A stretch of 64,000 nucleotides of DNA, taken from assembly GCF_049647105.1 (NCBI RefSeq), contig NZ_JBARWZ010000120.1, forward strand, positions 38,057-102,056, given 5' to 3'. The stretch comes from Actinophytocola sp049647105. Its GTDB lineage: Bacteria; Actinomycetota; Actinomycetes; Mycobacteriales; Pseudonocardiaceae. Positions within the stretch are counted from its first letter, which is position 1. Every line of letters starts with the position of its first letter. Position numbers and translations under genes: made by a program. The notes below the pieces were generated by a model, which saw nothing but the letters and a program-made list of their open reading frames with translations, made no database searches and had not been told where the DNA came from. This document shows, in pieces, positions 40,621 to 47,717 of this stretch.

Positions 40621-41192
40621 TGACGACCACCGCTCCGGCTCGCCTGCGCGTAGTCGAACCCGGCACCCCGCCTCCAGAGCCGGAGCGGTCGGCCGAGATC
40701 AGGGCGCTCGCCGCGGTCCAGCGCACGATCGGCAAGCCGCCGGTCGTGCGTGCCGCGGCCAGAGGGCTGTCCCTGTTCGGTGAGCACGCCGCGGGCTGGT
40801 TCGCGCTCGGCCTGGTCGGTGCGGCGCTCGATCGTGGCCGCCGCAAGGACTGGCTCACGGGCGCGGCCGGGGTCGTGGCCGCGCACGCGGCGTCGATCGC
40901 GGTGAAGCGGGTCGTGCGCCGCCAGCGGCCGATCGACGAGTCGGTCGAGGTGCTGGTCAAGACGCCAAGCTCGCTGTCGTTCCCGTCGTCGCACGCGACG
41001 TCCACGACGGCCGCCGCGGTCGTGTACTCGGGCCTGACCGGCCGCAACCTGGTCCCCGCGCTGGTGCCGCCGATGCTGGTGTCCAGGCTGGTGCTCGGCG
41101 TGCACTACCCGAGCGACGTCATCGCGGGCGCCACCCTGGGCGCGGTCGTCGGCGGCATGGTCCGCCGCGTGCTCAGGAAGCGCGCCCGATGA
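40620..41192 (+). CDS. PAP2 phosphatase, probable decaprenylphosphoryl-phosphoribose phosphatase
   Basis: This 190-residue membrane protein has the three PAP2 motifs: KRVVRRQRP, PSSHAT (Ser in place of the usual Gly) and SRLVLGVHYPSD. It lies between glf and ubiA, as Rv3807c does beside Rv3806c in M. tuberculosis, where it is proposed to remove the 5-phosphate from decaprenylphosphoryl-5-phosphoribose on the way to decaprenylphosphoryl-arabinose. About four to five hydrophobic segments are present. It overlaps glf by one base (TGATG). The assignment rests on motifs plus gene order. Confidence 0.85.
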   Translation: MTTTAPARLRVVEPGTPPPEPERSAEIRALAAVQRTIGKPPVVRAAARGLSLFGEHAAGWFALGLVGAALDRGRRKDWLTGAAGVVAAHAASIAVKRVVRRQRPIDESVEVLVKTPSSLSFPSSHATSTTAAAVVYSGLTGRNLVPALVPPMLVSRLVLGVHYPSDVIAGATLGAVVGGMVRRVLRKRAR

Positions 41193-41214
41193 GCGGAGCC
41201 TGCGAGGGGGAGTC

Positions 41215-42150
41215 GTGAGCAGCACGGCGGAGAGCGACACCTCGGTGTCCTCTCCCGGCGCCCCGCGCGGCGGGCTCGTGCGGGGCGTGATCCGCACGGC
41301 CCGGCCGCGCCAGTGGGTGAAGAACGTCCTGGTGCTGGCGGCGCCGTTCGCCGCGTACGCCGCGAACCCGGTGTTCCGGATGGACGTGGTCATCGACGCG
41401 GGCATCGCGTTCGTCGCGTTCTGCCTGGTCGCGTCCGCGGTGTACCTCATCAACGACGCGATCGACGTCGAGGCCGACCGGGCGCACCCGACCAAGCGCA
41501 ACCGGCCGATCGCGGCCGGGATCGTGCCGGTGCGGGTGGCGTACGCGCTGTCGGTGTTCCTGTTCCTGGCGTCGTTCGCGGTGTCGCTGGTGTCGAGCTG
41601 GCGGCTGCTGGTGGTCATCGGTGTGTACGCGGCCGTGCAGGTCGGCTACTGCCTTGGCCTGAAGCACCAGCCGGTGATCGACCTGTGCATCGTCGCGTCG
41701 GGCTTCCTGCTGCGGGCCATCGCCGGTGGCGCCGCCGCCGGGCTGCCGCTGTCGCAGTGGTTCCTGCTGGTCACGGCGTTCGGTTCGCTGTTCATGGTGG
41801 CGGGCAAGCGGTACGCGGAGATCGTGCTGTTTGAGCGCACGGGCGCGAAGATCCGCGCGTCGCTGTCGAAGTACTCGGCGAGCTACCTGCGGTTCGTGTG
41901 GGCGACGTCCGCGGCCATCATGATCATGACCTATGCGCTGTGGGCGTTCGAGATCCGCCAGCGCACCGGCACCAACTCGGTGTGGGCGGTCATCTCGATC
42001 GTGCCGATGGTCGTCGCGGTGCTGCGCTACGCGGTCGACGTGGACGGCGGCAACGCGGGTGAGCCGGAGGAGATCGCCCTGCGTGACCGGGTTCTGCAGG
42101 TCCTCGGCGTGTCCTGGGTCGTGTGCGTGGCCCTGTCGGCGTTTCTCTAG
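41215..42150 (+). CDS. ubiA: UbiA-family DPPR synthase (phosphoribosyl transfer to decaprenyl phosphate)
   Basis: This 311-residue protein has about nine membrane helices. The first Asp-rich motif is NDAIDVEADRAHPTKRNRP (about residues 79-97), the family's Mg2+-binding site for the pyrophosphate donor. A second conserved cytosolic block is FMVAGKRYAEIV (about 195-206). It corresponds to Rv3806c, which transfers phosphoribose from PRPP to decaprenyl phosphate as the first committed step towards the arabinose donor. It starts at GTG 41215 with GAGGGGGA upstream. Its TAG stop lies in the left CTAG of the 168-bp palindromic element. Confidence 0.92.
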   Translation: MSSTAESDTSVSSPGAPRGGLVRGVIRTARPRQWVKNVLVLAAPFAAYAANPVFRMDVVIDAGIAFVAFCLVASAVYLINDAIDVEADRAHPTKRNRPIAAGIVPVRVAYALSVFLFLASFAVSLVSSWRLLVVIGVYAAVQVGYCLGLKHQPVIDLCIVASGFLLRAIAGGAAAGLPLSQWFLLVTAFGSLFMVAGKRYAEIVLFERTGAKIRASLSKYSASYLRFVWATSAAIMIMTYALWAFEIRQRTGTNSVWAVISIVPMVVAVLRYAVDVDGGNAGEPEEIALRDRVLQVLGVSWVVCVALSAFL

Positions 42151-42314
42151 TGTCCCGAACCGGGAATGCGGTGCGTGAGTCGGTGGATCCAGGGTTCTGC
42201 TGGCAAGGCGCCGATCCTCTCTCGTACCGGGTTGTACTTGGGTGGATCGGCAACGCCGCCAGAGGGAGGCTGGGCCGCCGAATTATGTGCCAGATTTCCG
42301 GTTCGGGACACTAG
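42147..42314. mobile_element. 168-bp CTAG-bounded palindromic element (MITE-like), copy 2
   Basis: The terminal 20 bp (42147-42166) match the reverse complement of 42295-42314 except at one position, and imperfect complementarity continues inward (for example CTGGC and CCGATCC in both arms). Length (168 bp), CTAG ends, and parts of the arms agree with the copy at 1388, so the two form one family. The left CTAG supplies the stop of ubiA (+) and the right CTAG supplies the stop of vapC (-). No transposase is encoded; mobilisation in trans by an IS5-like enzyme is inferred. Confidence 0.8.
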
Positions 42315-42706
42315 CTCGCGCCAGGGGATATCACGGGCAGGTTGGTGAGCAGAGCGGCGTCCCGCAGGCGTTTGTCGTAGGTGACGAACGCGGTCAGCAC
42401 GTCACTCATCGAGAAGGCGGCCGCCAGGTGCAGCGCGTCGAGCGTGCGCAGCGCGGGCGGCCCGATGTTCTCCGCGACGTCCACGAGCCAGCCGCTCAGC
42501 GGGATGGACGGAAGGTCGGCGAGCAGCAACTCGGCCGACGCGACACCCTCGGGTGCGATACGCCGGCACACGCGGAGCAACTCGACCCGCCCGATCACGC
42601 TGGTCGCGACGGTGTCCTGCTGTAACAACAGCCAGTGCTCGAGCGCGCTGGACTCAGCCTCCTCGATGACCAGCTTGATCAGCGCGGACGTGTCGAGACA
42701 GATCAC
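42311..42706 (-). CDS. vapC: PIN-domain toxin (VapC-like)
   Basis: This is a 131-residue PIN-domain ribonuclease. Acidic residues of the active site are visible: Asp5 in ICLDTSALIKL, Glu42 in GRVELLRV, Asp89 in LRTLDALHLAAA, and a late Asp in FVTYDKRL. Such toxins cleave tRNA or rRNA when the antitoxin is lost. ATG 42706 overlaps the stop of the antitoxin gene by 4 bp (ATGA), the standard operon form. Its stop is supplied by the palindromic element at 42147. All core residues are present, so it should be active. Confidence 0.9.
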   Translation of the reverse strand: MICLDTSALIKLVIEEAESSALEHWLLLQQDTVATSVIGRVELLRVCRRIAPEGVASAELLLADLPSIPLSGWLVDVAENIGPPALRTLDALHLAAAFSMSDVLTAFVTYDKRLRDAALLTNLPVISPGAS

Positions 42707-43002
42707 TGCCGGTCCGCGCGCATGTCGTCGAGGACCTCACCGCTCGACGGGCTCCCCGGCGACGGCAGCACGCGCCTCGGCAGCCGGATGCTGCTGCTGC
42801 CGCTGCGCGACGGCAACAGCTTGCCCTCGGCGATGAGCCGTTCCGTCCCGTCCCCACTCGGCCTCGGCACGATCATGGCGATCGTCCTCCCGTTCTTGGT
42901 GACCTCGACCGTCGCGCCGAGCTCCACCCTGTCCAGTACGTCCTTGAGGTTGTCACGCAGTTCCCGAATGCCGACCCGTGCCAAATCCCCATCGATGACC
43001 AT
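42703..43002 (-). CDS. vapB: Phd/YefM-type antitoxin
   Basis: This 99-residue protein opens with IRELRDNLKDVLDRVELGATVEVTKNG in outline, the DNA-binding fold of the Phd/YefM family, and ends in a Ser/Arg-rich, probably disordered toxin-binding tail. It should neutralise the adjacent PIN toxin and repress the operon. ATG 43002 is preferred since the domain starts at once and an operator-like palindrome (43011-43028) lies just upstream. Longer starts to 43059 would place that palindrome inside the coding region. No ribosome binding site is seen, so the mRNA may be leaderless. Confidence 0.85.
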   Translation of the reverse strand: MVIDGDLARVGIRELRDNLKDVLDRVELGATVEVTKNGRTIAMIVPRPSGDGTERLIAEGKLLPSRSGSSSIRLPRRVLPSPGSPSSGEVLDDMRADRQ

Positions 43003-43010
43003 GGGAGAAG

Positions 43011-43028
43011 TGTACATAAGAATGTACA
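43011..43028. promoter_or_regulatory. Operator-like palindrome upstream of vapBC
   Basis: TGTACAT-N4-ATGTACA is a perfect 7+7 inverted repeat centred about 18 bp upstream of the antitoxin start. Its position across the expected -10 region fits conditional autorepression by the toxin-antitoxin complex. Confidence 0.7.
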
Positions 43029-43086
43029 GACGTGTCCCATGGTTACTGGGTTGCCCCATGGGAGAGGTCGCCCACCCGTCGAGCAG

Positions 43087-43128
43087 CTAGACGAACAAAA
43101 CGAAAGATGTTACGTTTTGTTCGTCTAG
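43087..43128. promoter_or_regulatory. Perfect 16-bp inverted repeat before the HTH gene
   Basis: The arms CTAGACGAACAAAACG (43087-43102) and its exact reverse complement (43113-43128) flank a 10-bp AT-rich spacer. The right arm overlaps the AGGAGG ribosome binding site (43127-43132) of the gene at 43138. It could be an operator for that HTH protein or an RNA hairpin that hides the ribosome binding site. Both ends are CTAG, as in the 168-bp elements, so a minimal mobile-element origin is possible too. Confidence 0.7.
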
Positions 43129-43137
43129 GAGGTTGTC

Positions 43138-43665
43138 ATGGGTGTGTCAGTGCGGCAGGAAACCTATCTGCCGGATGTCGACGAGGAGCAGGTCGCGCAG
43201 GTACACGATTTCCTGACGGCGCATCAGGAAACGGGACGTGGGCGGCCCGACGTGCCGTACTTCCTCAGCGGGAAGGACCCGGGCGACCGTGTGGAACTTC
43301 CTGAGGAGCTGTACCGGGTGCTGCGGAAAGTCGTCCAGGTGTTGCAGGCTGGGCTCGCCGTCACGATCGCACCGGCCACGCAGACCTTGACGACCCAGCA
43401 GGCCGCGGAGTTGCTCGGCGTCAGCAGGCCGACCGTGGTCCGGCTGATCGATGAGGGTCACCTCCCGCACGAGAAGGTCGGCAGCCATCGGCGCATTCAG
43501 CTTCGGGACCTGCTTGCCTACCGGGACGAGCGAAGGACCGCGCAGTACCTCGTGCTCGAGGCCACCGCTGTGGACGTCGATGACGATCTCGGCGACACCC
43601 TCCGGAACCTCCGTGCGGCCCGTCGAGAGGTAGCCAAGCGGCACCGCGGTGAGCCTGCTGGCTGA
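43138..43665 (+). CDS. Excisionase-type HTH protein, antitoxin-like
   Basis: This is a 175-residue protein. Residues 1-75 are a helical region (RQETYLPDVDEEQVAQVHDF), and residues 82-135 are a MerR/excisionase-type HTH: TQQAAELLGVSRPTVVRLID, then VGSHRRIQLRDLLAYRDER. Such proteins are found directly before PIN-domain toxins that start MFTALLDTCVLWPS, as here, and act as the antitoxin and repressor. A perfect 16-bp inverted repeat at 43087-43128 is the likely operator. The toxin downstream is internally deleted, so this protein now lacks an active partner. Confidence 0.8.
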   Translation: MGVSVRQETYLPDVDEEQVAQVHDFLTAHQETGRGRPDVPYFLSGKDPGDRVELPEELYRVLRKVVQVLQAGLAVTIAPATQTLTTQQAAELLGVSRPTVVRLIDEGHLPHEKVGSHRRIQLRDLLAYRDERRTAQYLVLEATAVDVDDDLGDTLRNLRAARREVAKRHRGEPAG

Positions 43666-43689
43666 TCCTGGTCCTGTCAGGATGTCGGG

Positions 43690-43941
43690 ATGTTCACGGC
43701 TCTCCTCGACACGTGCGTCCTCTGGCCCAGCCTGCAGCGTGACTTCCTGCTGTCGCTGGCTGTGGCCGCGATCCAGGCAATCGTGGCCAGATCGGGCCGG
43801 ATCGGCCCTCGGCGCAGCGCCGAGGAGGTTCTGGATGTTCTCGCTGTTCGCTATGGCATGGAACGGACCGTGGAGCTGATTCGCCCGTTCATCACCGGCT
43901 CTAGCGGAGGAAGGCGGTCCAGCTATCGGCTGGGAAGGTGA
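43690..43941 (+). pseudogene. Internally deleted PIN-domain toxin
   Basis: The first ~25 residues (MFTALLDTCVLWPSLQRDF) are the normal N-terminus of a PIN toxin, with the first catalytic Asp. The frame then jumps at about residue 26 to what looks like the C-terminal tail of the same family (IVARSGRIGPRRSAEEVL, RYGMERTVELI). The intervening ~100 residues with the remaining acidic residues are absent, giving an 83-residue product instead of about 185-190. The deletion is in frame. The stable HTH partner upstream is intact. Confidence 0.65.
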
Positions 43942-43960
43942 GGACGGGGCCGTCGGTGTT
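43901..43960 (-). pseudogene. DUF397 C-terminal remnant
   Basis: On the minus strand, NTDGPVLTFPADSWTAFLR and a stop at 43901 reproduce the C-terminal end of a DUF397 domain. Homology ends abruptly at about 43957; the conserved W-R-K-S-S start and the RDSK motif are missing. It overlaps the tail of the deleted PIN gene, so the junction is a deletion scar. The remaining sequence to 44035 holds nothing I recognise. Confidence 0.6.
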
Positions 43961-44035
43961 CGCCGCTCGGCGAGATGCACATCGACTGGCTCGGCGAGGA
44001 CTGACGTGTCGAAGTGACCGCGCGTTGTTCGACGC

Positions 44036-44623
44036 GTGAGCATGACCAGAACACTGATCGCATCCGTGAACGTGTCCATCGACGGTTTCAGCGCTGGTCC
44101 CGGCGATGACATGAGCTGGCTCGGGCCGCACATCGCCGCGCTGGCCCCAGTGTTCGAGGGGCTGTGGCGCGGCGCCGACACCGCGGTCATCGGCCGCACG
44201 AACTTCGTCGGCTTCGAGGCCTACTGGCCCGCCGTCGCCGCCGACCCCGCCGCCGACCCCGGCGCCGACCCCAGGGACGCCGACCTTGCCCGCTGGCTCG
44301 ACGACGTGGAGAAGGTCGTGGTCTCCCGGACTCTCGAGACCACCACGTGGCGCAACTCCCGCGTCGCCCGCGACCTGCTCGGCGAGGTGCGTGCGCTGAA
44401 GGAGGCACCCGGCCGCGACATCATGGTGCTCAACAGCGCCAGCGTCATCCGGCAGCTGCTGGCCGCCGGGCTGGTCGACGACCTGCGGGTCAACCTCATG
44501 CCGGAGATCGTCGGCGGCGGCCTGCGCCTGTTCGACAGCGTGCCGCGCTCGTCGTGGACCCTCGCGGGGAGCGCGACGAGCGGGGTGGGCACGGTCTCGC
44601 TGCGGTACGTGCCGGTCAGCTGA
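44036..44623 (+). CDS. Dihydrofolate reductase-like (RibD C-terminal domain) protein
   Basis: This 195-residue protein has the DHFR/RibD-C fold: LIASVNVSIDGFSAG at the N-terminus, GADTAVIGRTNF, VVVSRTLETTTW, and DIMVLNSASVIRQLLAAGLVDDLRV. Proteins of this kind are NADPH-dependent reductases whose substrates are mostly unknown; true folate reductase residues are not all present. An Ala/Asp/Pro-rich insertion (about residues 68-80) is unusual. GTG 44036 and ATG 44042 are both possible starts. The stop overlaps the end of the convergent SDR gene by 8 bp. Confidence 0.82.
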   Translation: MSMTRTLIASVNVSIDGFSAGPGDDMSWLGPHIAALAPVFEGLWRGADTAVIGRTNFVGFEAYWPAVAADPAADPGADPRDADLARWLDDVEKVVVSRTLETTTWRNSRVARDLLGEVRALKEAPGRDIMVLNSASVIRQLLAAGLVDDLRVNLMPEIVGGGLRLFDSVPRSSWTLAGSATSGVGTVSLRYVPVS

Positions 44624-45380
44624 ACATCCCGCCGGTCACGTTCACGAACGTGCCGGTGATGCCGCGGGCGTGGTCGGAGGCGAGGAACGCCACCGTCTCC
44701 GCCACCTCCGCGAGCCGGGGCGAGCGCTTCGTCATGCGCAGGGAGTCCAGGTGGTTCAGGACGCCCTGCAGCGCCTCCGGAGTGCCCAGGTCCGGGTTGA
44801 CGGCGCCAAGCGCCTCCGCGGACAGCGTCTCCGGGATGCCGGCGACCCACACGCCCACCACGCGCACCCCGCTTGGGCCGGTCTCGATCGCCAGGTTGCG
44901 GACCAGCGAGTCGATCGTGGCGTCGGCCGGGCCGGTGCCGCCCATCATCGGGCTGCCAGCGTGGCCGGAGCCGCTGTTCAGCGCCACGATCACGCCGCTG
45001 CCCTGAGCCGCCATCAGCCGCGCGGCGGTGCGGGCGGTGATGAAGCCCGCGCGTGCCGCGTTCGTGACCGGCGCGACGAAGTCCTCGACGGGCAGCGAGG
45101 TCAGCGGCGTGCCCTGGACGTCACCGCGTGCGATGACGGTCAGCGAGATGTCCAGGCTGCCGAACCGCGCCACCACCGACTCGGCGTGCTCGACCACGGC
45201 CGCCTCGTCGACCGCGTCGACGACCGCGACCTCGGCGTTCTCGATCCCGGCGGCCGCCGCCTTGAGCCGCTCCAGGGTCCGGCCCAGCAGGTGGACCCGC
45301 ACGCCCTGCTTCGCCAGGACCGCCGCCACCGCCGAGCCGATCGCGCCGCCGCCGCCGTAGATCACCGCGTTCTTCGTCAT
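44616..45380 (-). CDS. SDR-family protein lacking the catalytic Tyr/Lys
   Basis: This is a 254-residue Rossmann-fold protein. The cofactor motif is YGGGGAIGSAVAAVLA and the family ending ITGTFVNVTGGMFS is intact. In the active site the usual Y-x-x-x-K is replaced: the aligned segment reads TGPADATIDSL, with Thr for Tyr and Asp for Lys. The preceding serine is probably kept (LNSGSG). It may still bind NAD(P) but is unlikely to be a standard oxidoreductase. A 17-bp palindrome lies upstream at 45505. The DHFR-like gene converges on it. Confidence 0.8.
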   Translation of the reverse strand: MTKNAVIYGGGGAIGSAVAAVLAKQGVRVHLLGRTLERLKAAAAGIENAEVAVVDAVDEAAVVEHAESVVARFGSLDISLTVIARGDVQGTPLTSLPVEDFVAPVTNAARAGFITARTAARLMAAQGSGVIVALNSGSGHAGSPMMGGTGPADATIDSLVRNLAIETGPSGVRVVGVWVAGIPETLSAEALGAVNPDLGTPEALQGVLNHLDSLRMTKRSPRLAEVAETVAFLASDHARGITGTFVNVTGGMFS

Positions 45381-45504
45381 TCCCGTCTCCTTCGGATCGT
45401 GGTGTCAGTAAGGACGCTGGTTCGGCATGTCGGTCACGCTCAGTGAACCGCTGGCCCGGGAGAGGGGTGTCGCCGCGACGGCTCCGAGAGTACGCTGAGT
45501 AATT

Positions 45505-45521
45505 ACTTGCGAACTGCAAGT
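45505..45521. promoter_or_regulatory. HxlR-like operator palindrome
   Basis: ACTTGC-N5-GCAAGT is a perfect inverted repeat in the region upstream of the SDR gene. Its form resembles known HxlR-family operators, which often control SDR-type reductases. No HxlR gene is visible in the window, so the regulator would be encoded elsewhere. Confidence 0.45.
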
Positions 45522-45533
45522 TGCGGAACGGGC

Positions 45534-45567
45534 CGTCCACCGGAGTGCGGCGAACTGCCGGTGGACG
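45534..45567. terminator. Hairpin after dprE2
   Basis: A perfect 10-bp stem (CGTCCACCGG / CCGGTGGACG) with a 14-nt loop lies just beyond the dprE2 stop (45580, minus strand). It is the probable end of the dprE1-dprE2 transcript. Confidence 0.75.
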
Positions 45568-45579
45568 ACCCTGTGCGCG

Positions 45580-46335
45580 TCAGATCGGCAGGCGGCGGAA
45601 GATCGGCCTCGGGATGTGGCGCATGATCGAGAGCAGCACGCGCAGCGGCGGGGACGCCCACACCAGCTCCTTGCGCTTGGCCACCGCGCTGACGACCACG
45701 TCCGCCACCTGGTCGGCCGTCGCCGACAGCGGCGCGGGCTTCATGCCCTCGGTCATCTTCGTGTGCACGAACCCTGGCCGGACCACCGTGACCGTGATGC
45801 CCTCGCCCCGCAGCGCCTCGCCAAGACCGAGGTAGAAGCCGTCCATGCCGGCCTTCGTCGAGCCGTACACGAAGTTCGAGCGCCGCACCCGCTCGCCGGC
45901 GACCGACGACAGCGCGACCACCCTGCCGTGTCCCTGCCTGCGCAGCCGCTCCGCGAGCAGCACGCCGACCGACACCGGCGCGGTGTAGTTGACCTGCGCC
46001 AGCTCGACCGCGCGTGCGTGGTCCTGCCAGGCCTGCTCCGCGTCGCCGAGCAGGCCGAACGCGACCACCGTGACGTCGATGTCGCCATCGCCGAACGCCT
46101 TGTCCAGCACGGCGGCGTGCGCGTCGAAGTCCAGCGCGTCGAACTCCACAGTGGACACCAGTGCGCCGGCATCGGTCAGCTGTTCCGCTGCCTTGTCGAG
46201 GCGCTCGGACAGACGGCCTGCGAGCACGACCCGCAGCGGGCGGCGCTTCGCGTACTTCATGGCGATCGCGAGGCCGATCTCCGAGGTGCCACCCAGCAGC
46301 AGCAGCGACTGGGGGTTTCCCACCGCATCAATCAC
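45580..46335 (-). CDS. dprE2: Decaprenylphosphoryl-2-keto-ribose reductase DprE2
   Basis: This is a 251-residue SDR. With NADH it reduces the 2-keto intermediate made by DprE1 to decaprenylphosphoryl-arabinose, the only arabinose donor for the wall. The N-terminus DAVGNPQSLLLLGGTSEIGLAIA matches DprE2 of M. tuberculosis in outline. The active site is SSVAGERVRRSNFVYGSTKAG, with Tyr and Lys in Y-x-x-x-K. GTG 46335 overlaps the dprE1 stop by 4 bp, so the two are coupled as they are in mycobacteria. The C-terminal LLSIMRHIPRPIFRRLPI is a membrane-proximal tail typical of the enzyme. Confidence 0.93.
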   Translation of the reverse strand: MIDAVGNPQSLLLLGGTSEIGLAIAMKYAKRRPLRVVLAGRLSERLDKAAEQLTDAGALVSTVEFDALDFDAHAAVLDKAFGDGDIDVTVVAFGLLGDAEQAWQDHARAVELAQVNYTAPVSVGVLLAERLRRQGHGRVVALSSVAGERVRRSNFVYGSTKAGMDGFYLGLGEALRGEGITVTVVRPGFVHTKMTEGMKPAPLSATADQVADVVVSAVAKRKELVWASPPLRVLLSIMRHIPRPIFRRLPI

Positions 46336-47672
46336 AGCAGTTCCAACCTTCTCGACATGTCCGATGCGAACTTTCCTTGCGGATCGACGGCCGCGCGGAT
46401 CTTGCGCCACTCGTCGAGGCGCGGGTAGCCACGCCTGATGGCCTCTGGCGTCGCTCGGGACTCCTTCGCCAGGTAGTGCCGCCCGCCCGCGGCGAGCACC
46501 AGCTCGTCCAGCTCCTCGCACAGCTCGTGCACGCCGCCGCGGACCGGCAGGTCGATGCACAACGTCCAGCCCTTCATCGGGAAGGAGAGCGGTGCGCGGT
46601 TGCCCTCGCCGAAGCGCTTGAGCACGTTCAGCACGGAGACCTGCCCGGTTTCGGACATGCGCCGGACCGTGTGGCGGATGACGTCCTCCGCGCCGAACGG
46701 GACCACGTACTGGTACTGCAGGAACCCCTGCGGCCCGTAGCCGCGGTTCCACTCGCCGACGATGTCCAGCGGGTGCAGGAACTGCGTGATGTTCTGGACC
46801 GCGCCCTTCCTCGTCGGGGACTTGCGGTACCAGAGTTCGCTGAAGATCCGGCCGGTCAGCTTGTTGAGCATCCCGGGCGGGAAGACGTCGGGGACGGTCA
46901 GCAGCTGCGGCGCGTCGAACTTGAGCGGGTTCCCCCGGCGCTTCTCCGGCAGGTCCTCGATCGTCGCGTGGTTGGCGCGGGTGAGGGTCCCGCGCCCGAG
47001 ATGCGGCCCGGTGGTGACGGCGTCGAACCAGGAGACCGACTCGACGTAGGACTCGTCGTCGACGCTCTGGCGCGCCATCAGCTCGTCGAGGCCGCCGATC
47101 TGCTCGGTGTCGACGAGGAAGTACGCCGTCTCGACGTGGTTGAGGTGCAGGGTCGCCCTGAGCACGATCCCGGTGAGCCCCATGCCGCCGACGGTGGCCC
47201 AGAACAGGTCGTCGTCGGGGGTCAGGGTGGCGATCTCGCCGTCGGCGGTGAGCAGGTCCAGCGAGCGGACGTGGTCGCCGAAGCTGCCCTCGACGTGGTG
47301 CGCCTTGCCGTGGATGTCGCTACCGATCGCGCCGCCCACCGTGACCTGCCTGGTACCCGGGAGTACCGGGAGCCACAGGCCGAAGGGGAGCAGTGCGCGC
47401 ATCAGGGTGTCGAGCGAGACCCCCGCGTCGACCTCGACCGTGCCCGCCTCGGCGTCCACCCGGTGGATGCGGTGCAGCGCGGTCATGTCGATGACGGTGC
47501 CGCCCGCGTTCTGCGCCGGATCGCCGTAGCTGCGGCCGAGGCCGCGGGCGATCACCCCTCGGGGGCCTGCGTGCTTCACGGCGTCGGCGATGGCGTGCAC
47601 GTCGTCCGTCCGGACCACCCGCGCGCTCGTGGGGGCGGTGCGGCCCCAGCCTGTGAGCTTTTCTGGCTTCAC
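46332..47672 (-). CDS. dprE1: Decaprenylphosphoryl-beta-D-ribose oxidase DprE1
   Basis: This is a 446-residue FAD enzyme that oxidises the 2-OH of decaprenylphosphoryl-ribose. The N-terminal KLTGWGRTAPTSA and RGLGRSYGDPAQNAGG bind FAD; LPVLPGTRQVTVGGAIGSDIHGK follows in outline. Cys372 (GWTLCIDLP) is the residue equivalent to Cys387 of M. tuberculosis DprE1, the site covalently attacked by benzothiazinones, and Lys403 (YLAKESR) is the catalytic lysine (31 residues later in both). The enzyme should thus be benzothiazinone-sensitive. GTG 47672 is chosen since homology begins there; it lies 45 bp from the divergent gtrA gene. Confidence 0.95.
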   Translation of the reverse strand: MKPEKLTGWGRTAPTSARVVRTDDVHAIADAVKHAGPRGVIARGLGRSYGDPAQNAGGTVIDMTALHRIHRVDAEAGTVEVDAGVSLDTLMRALLPFGLWLPVLPGTRQVTVGGAIGSDIHGKAHHVEGSFGDHVRSLDLLTADGEIATLTPDDDLFWATVGGMGLTGIVLRATLHLNHVETAYFLVDTEQIGGLDELMARQSVDDESYVESVSWFDAVTTGPHLGRGTLTRANHATIEDLPEKRRGNPLKFDAPQLLTVPDVFPPGMLNKLTGRIFSELWYRKSPTRKGAVQNITQFLHPLDIVGEWNRGYGPQGFLQYQYVVPFGAEDVIRHTVRRMSETGQVSVLNVLKRFGEGNRAPLSFPMKGWTLCIDLPVRGGVHELCEELDELVLAAGGRHYLAKESRATPEAIRRGYPRLDEWRKIRAAVDPQGKFASDMSRRLELL

Positions 47673-47717
47673 CGCACCGAGGGTAACCGGGTGTCCGGGG
47701 GCTCCTACACTGGCTCC

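Noticed and set aside
42147..44035. Prophage or integrative element
   Set aside because: No integrase, structural, replication or transfer genes; only small addiction modules and a MITE.
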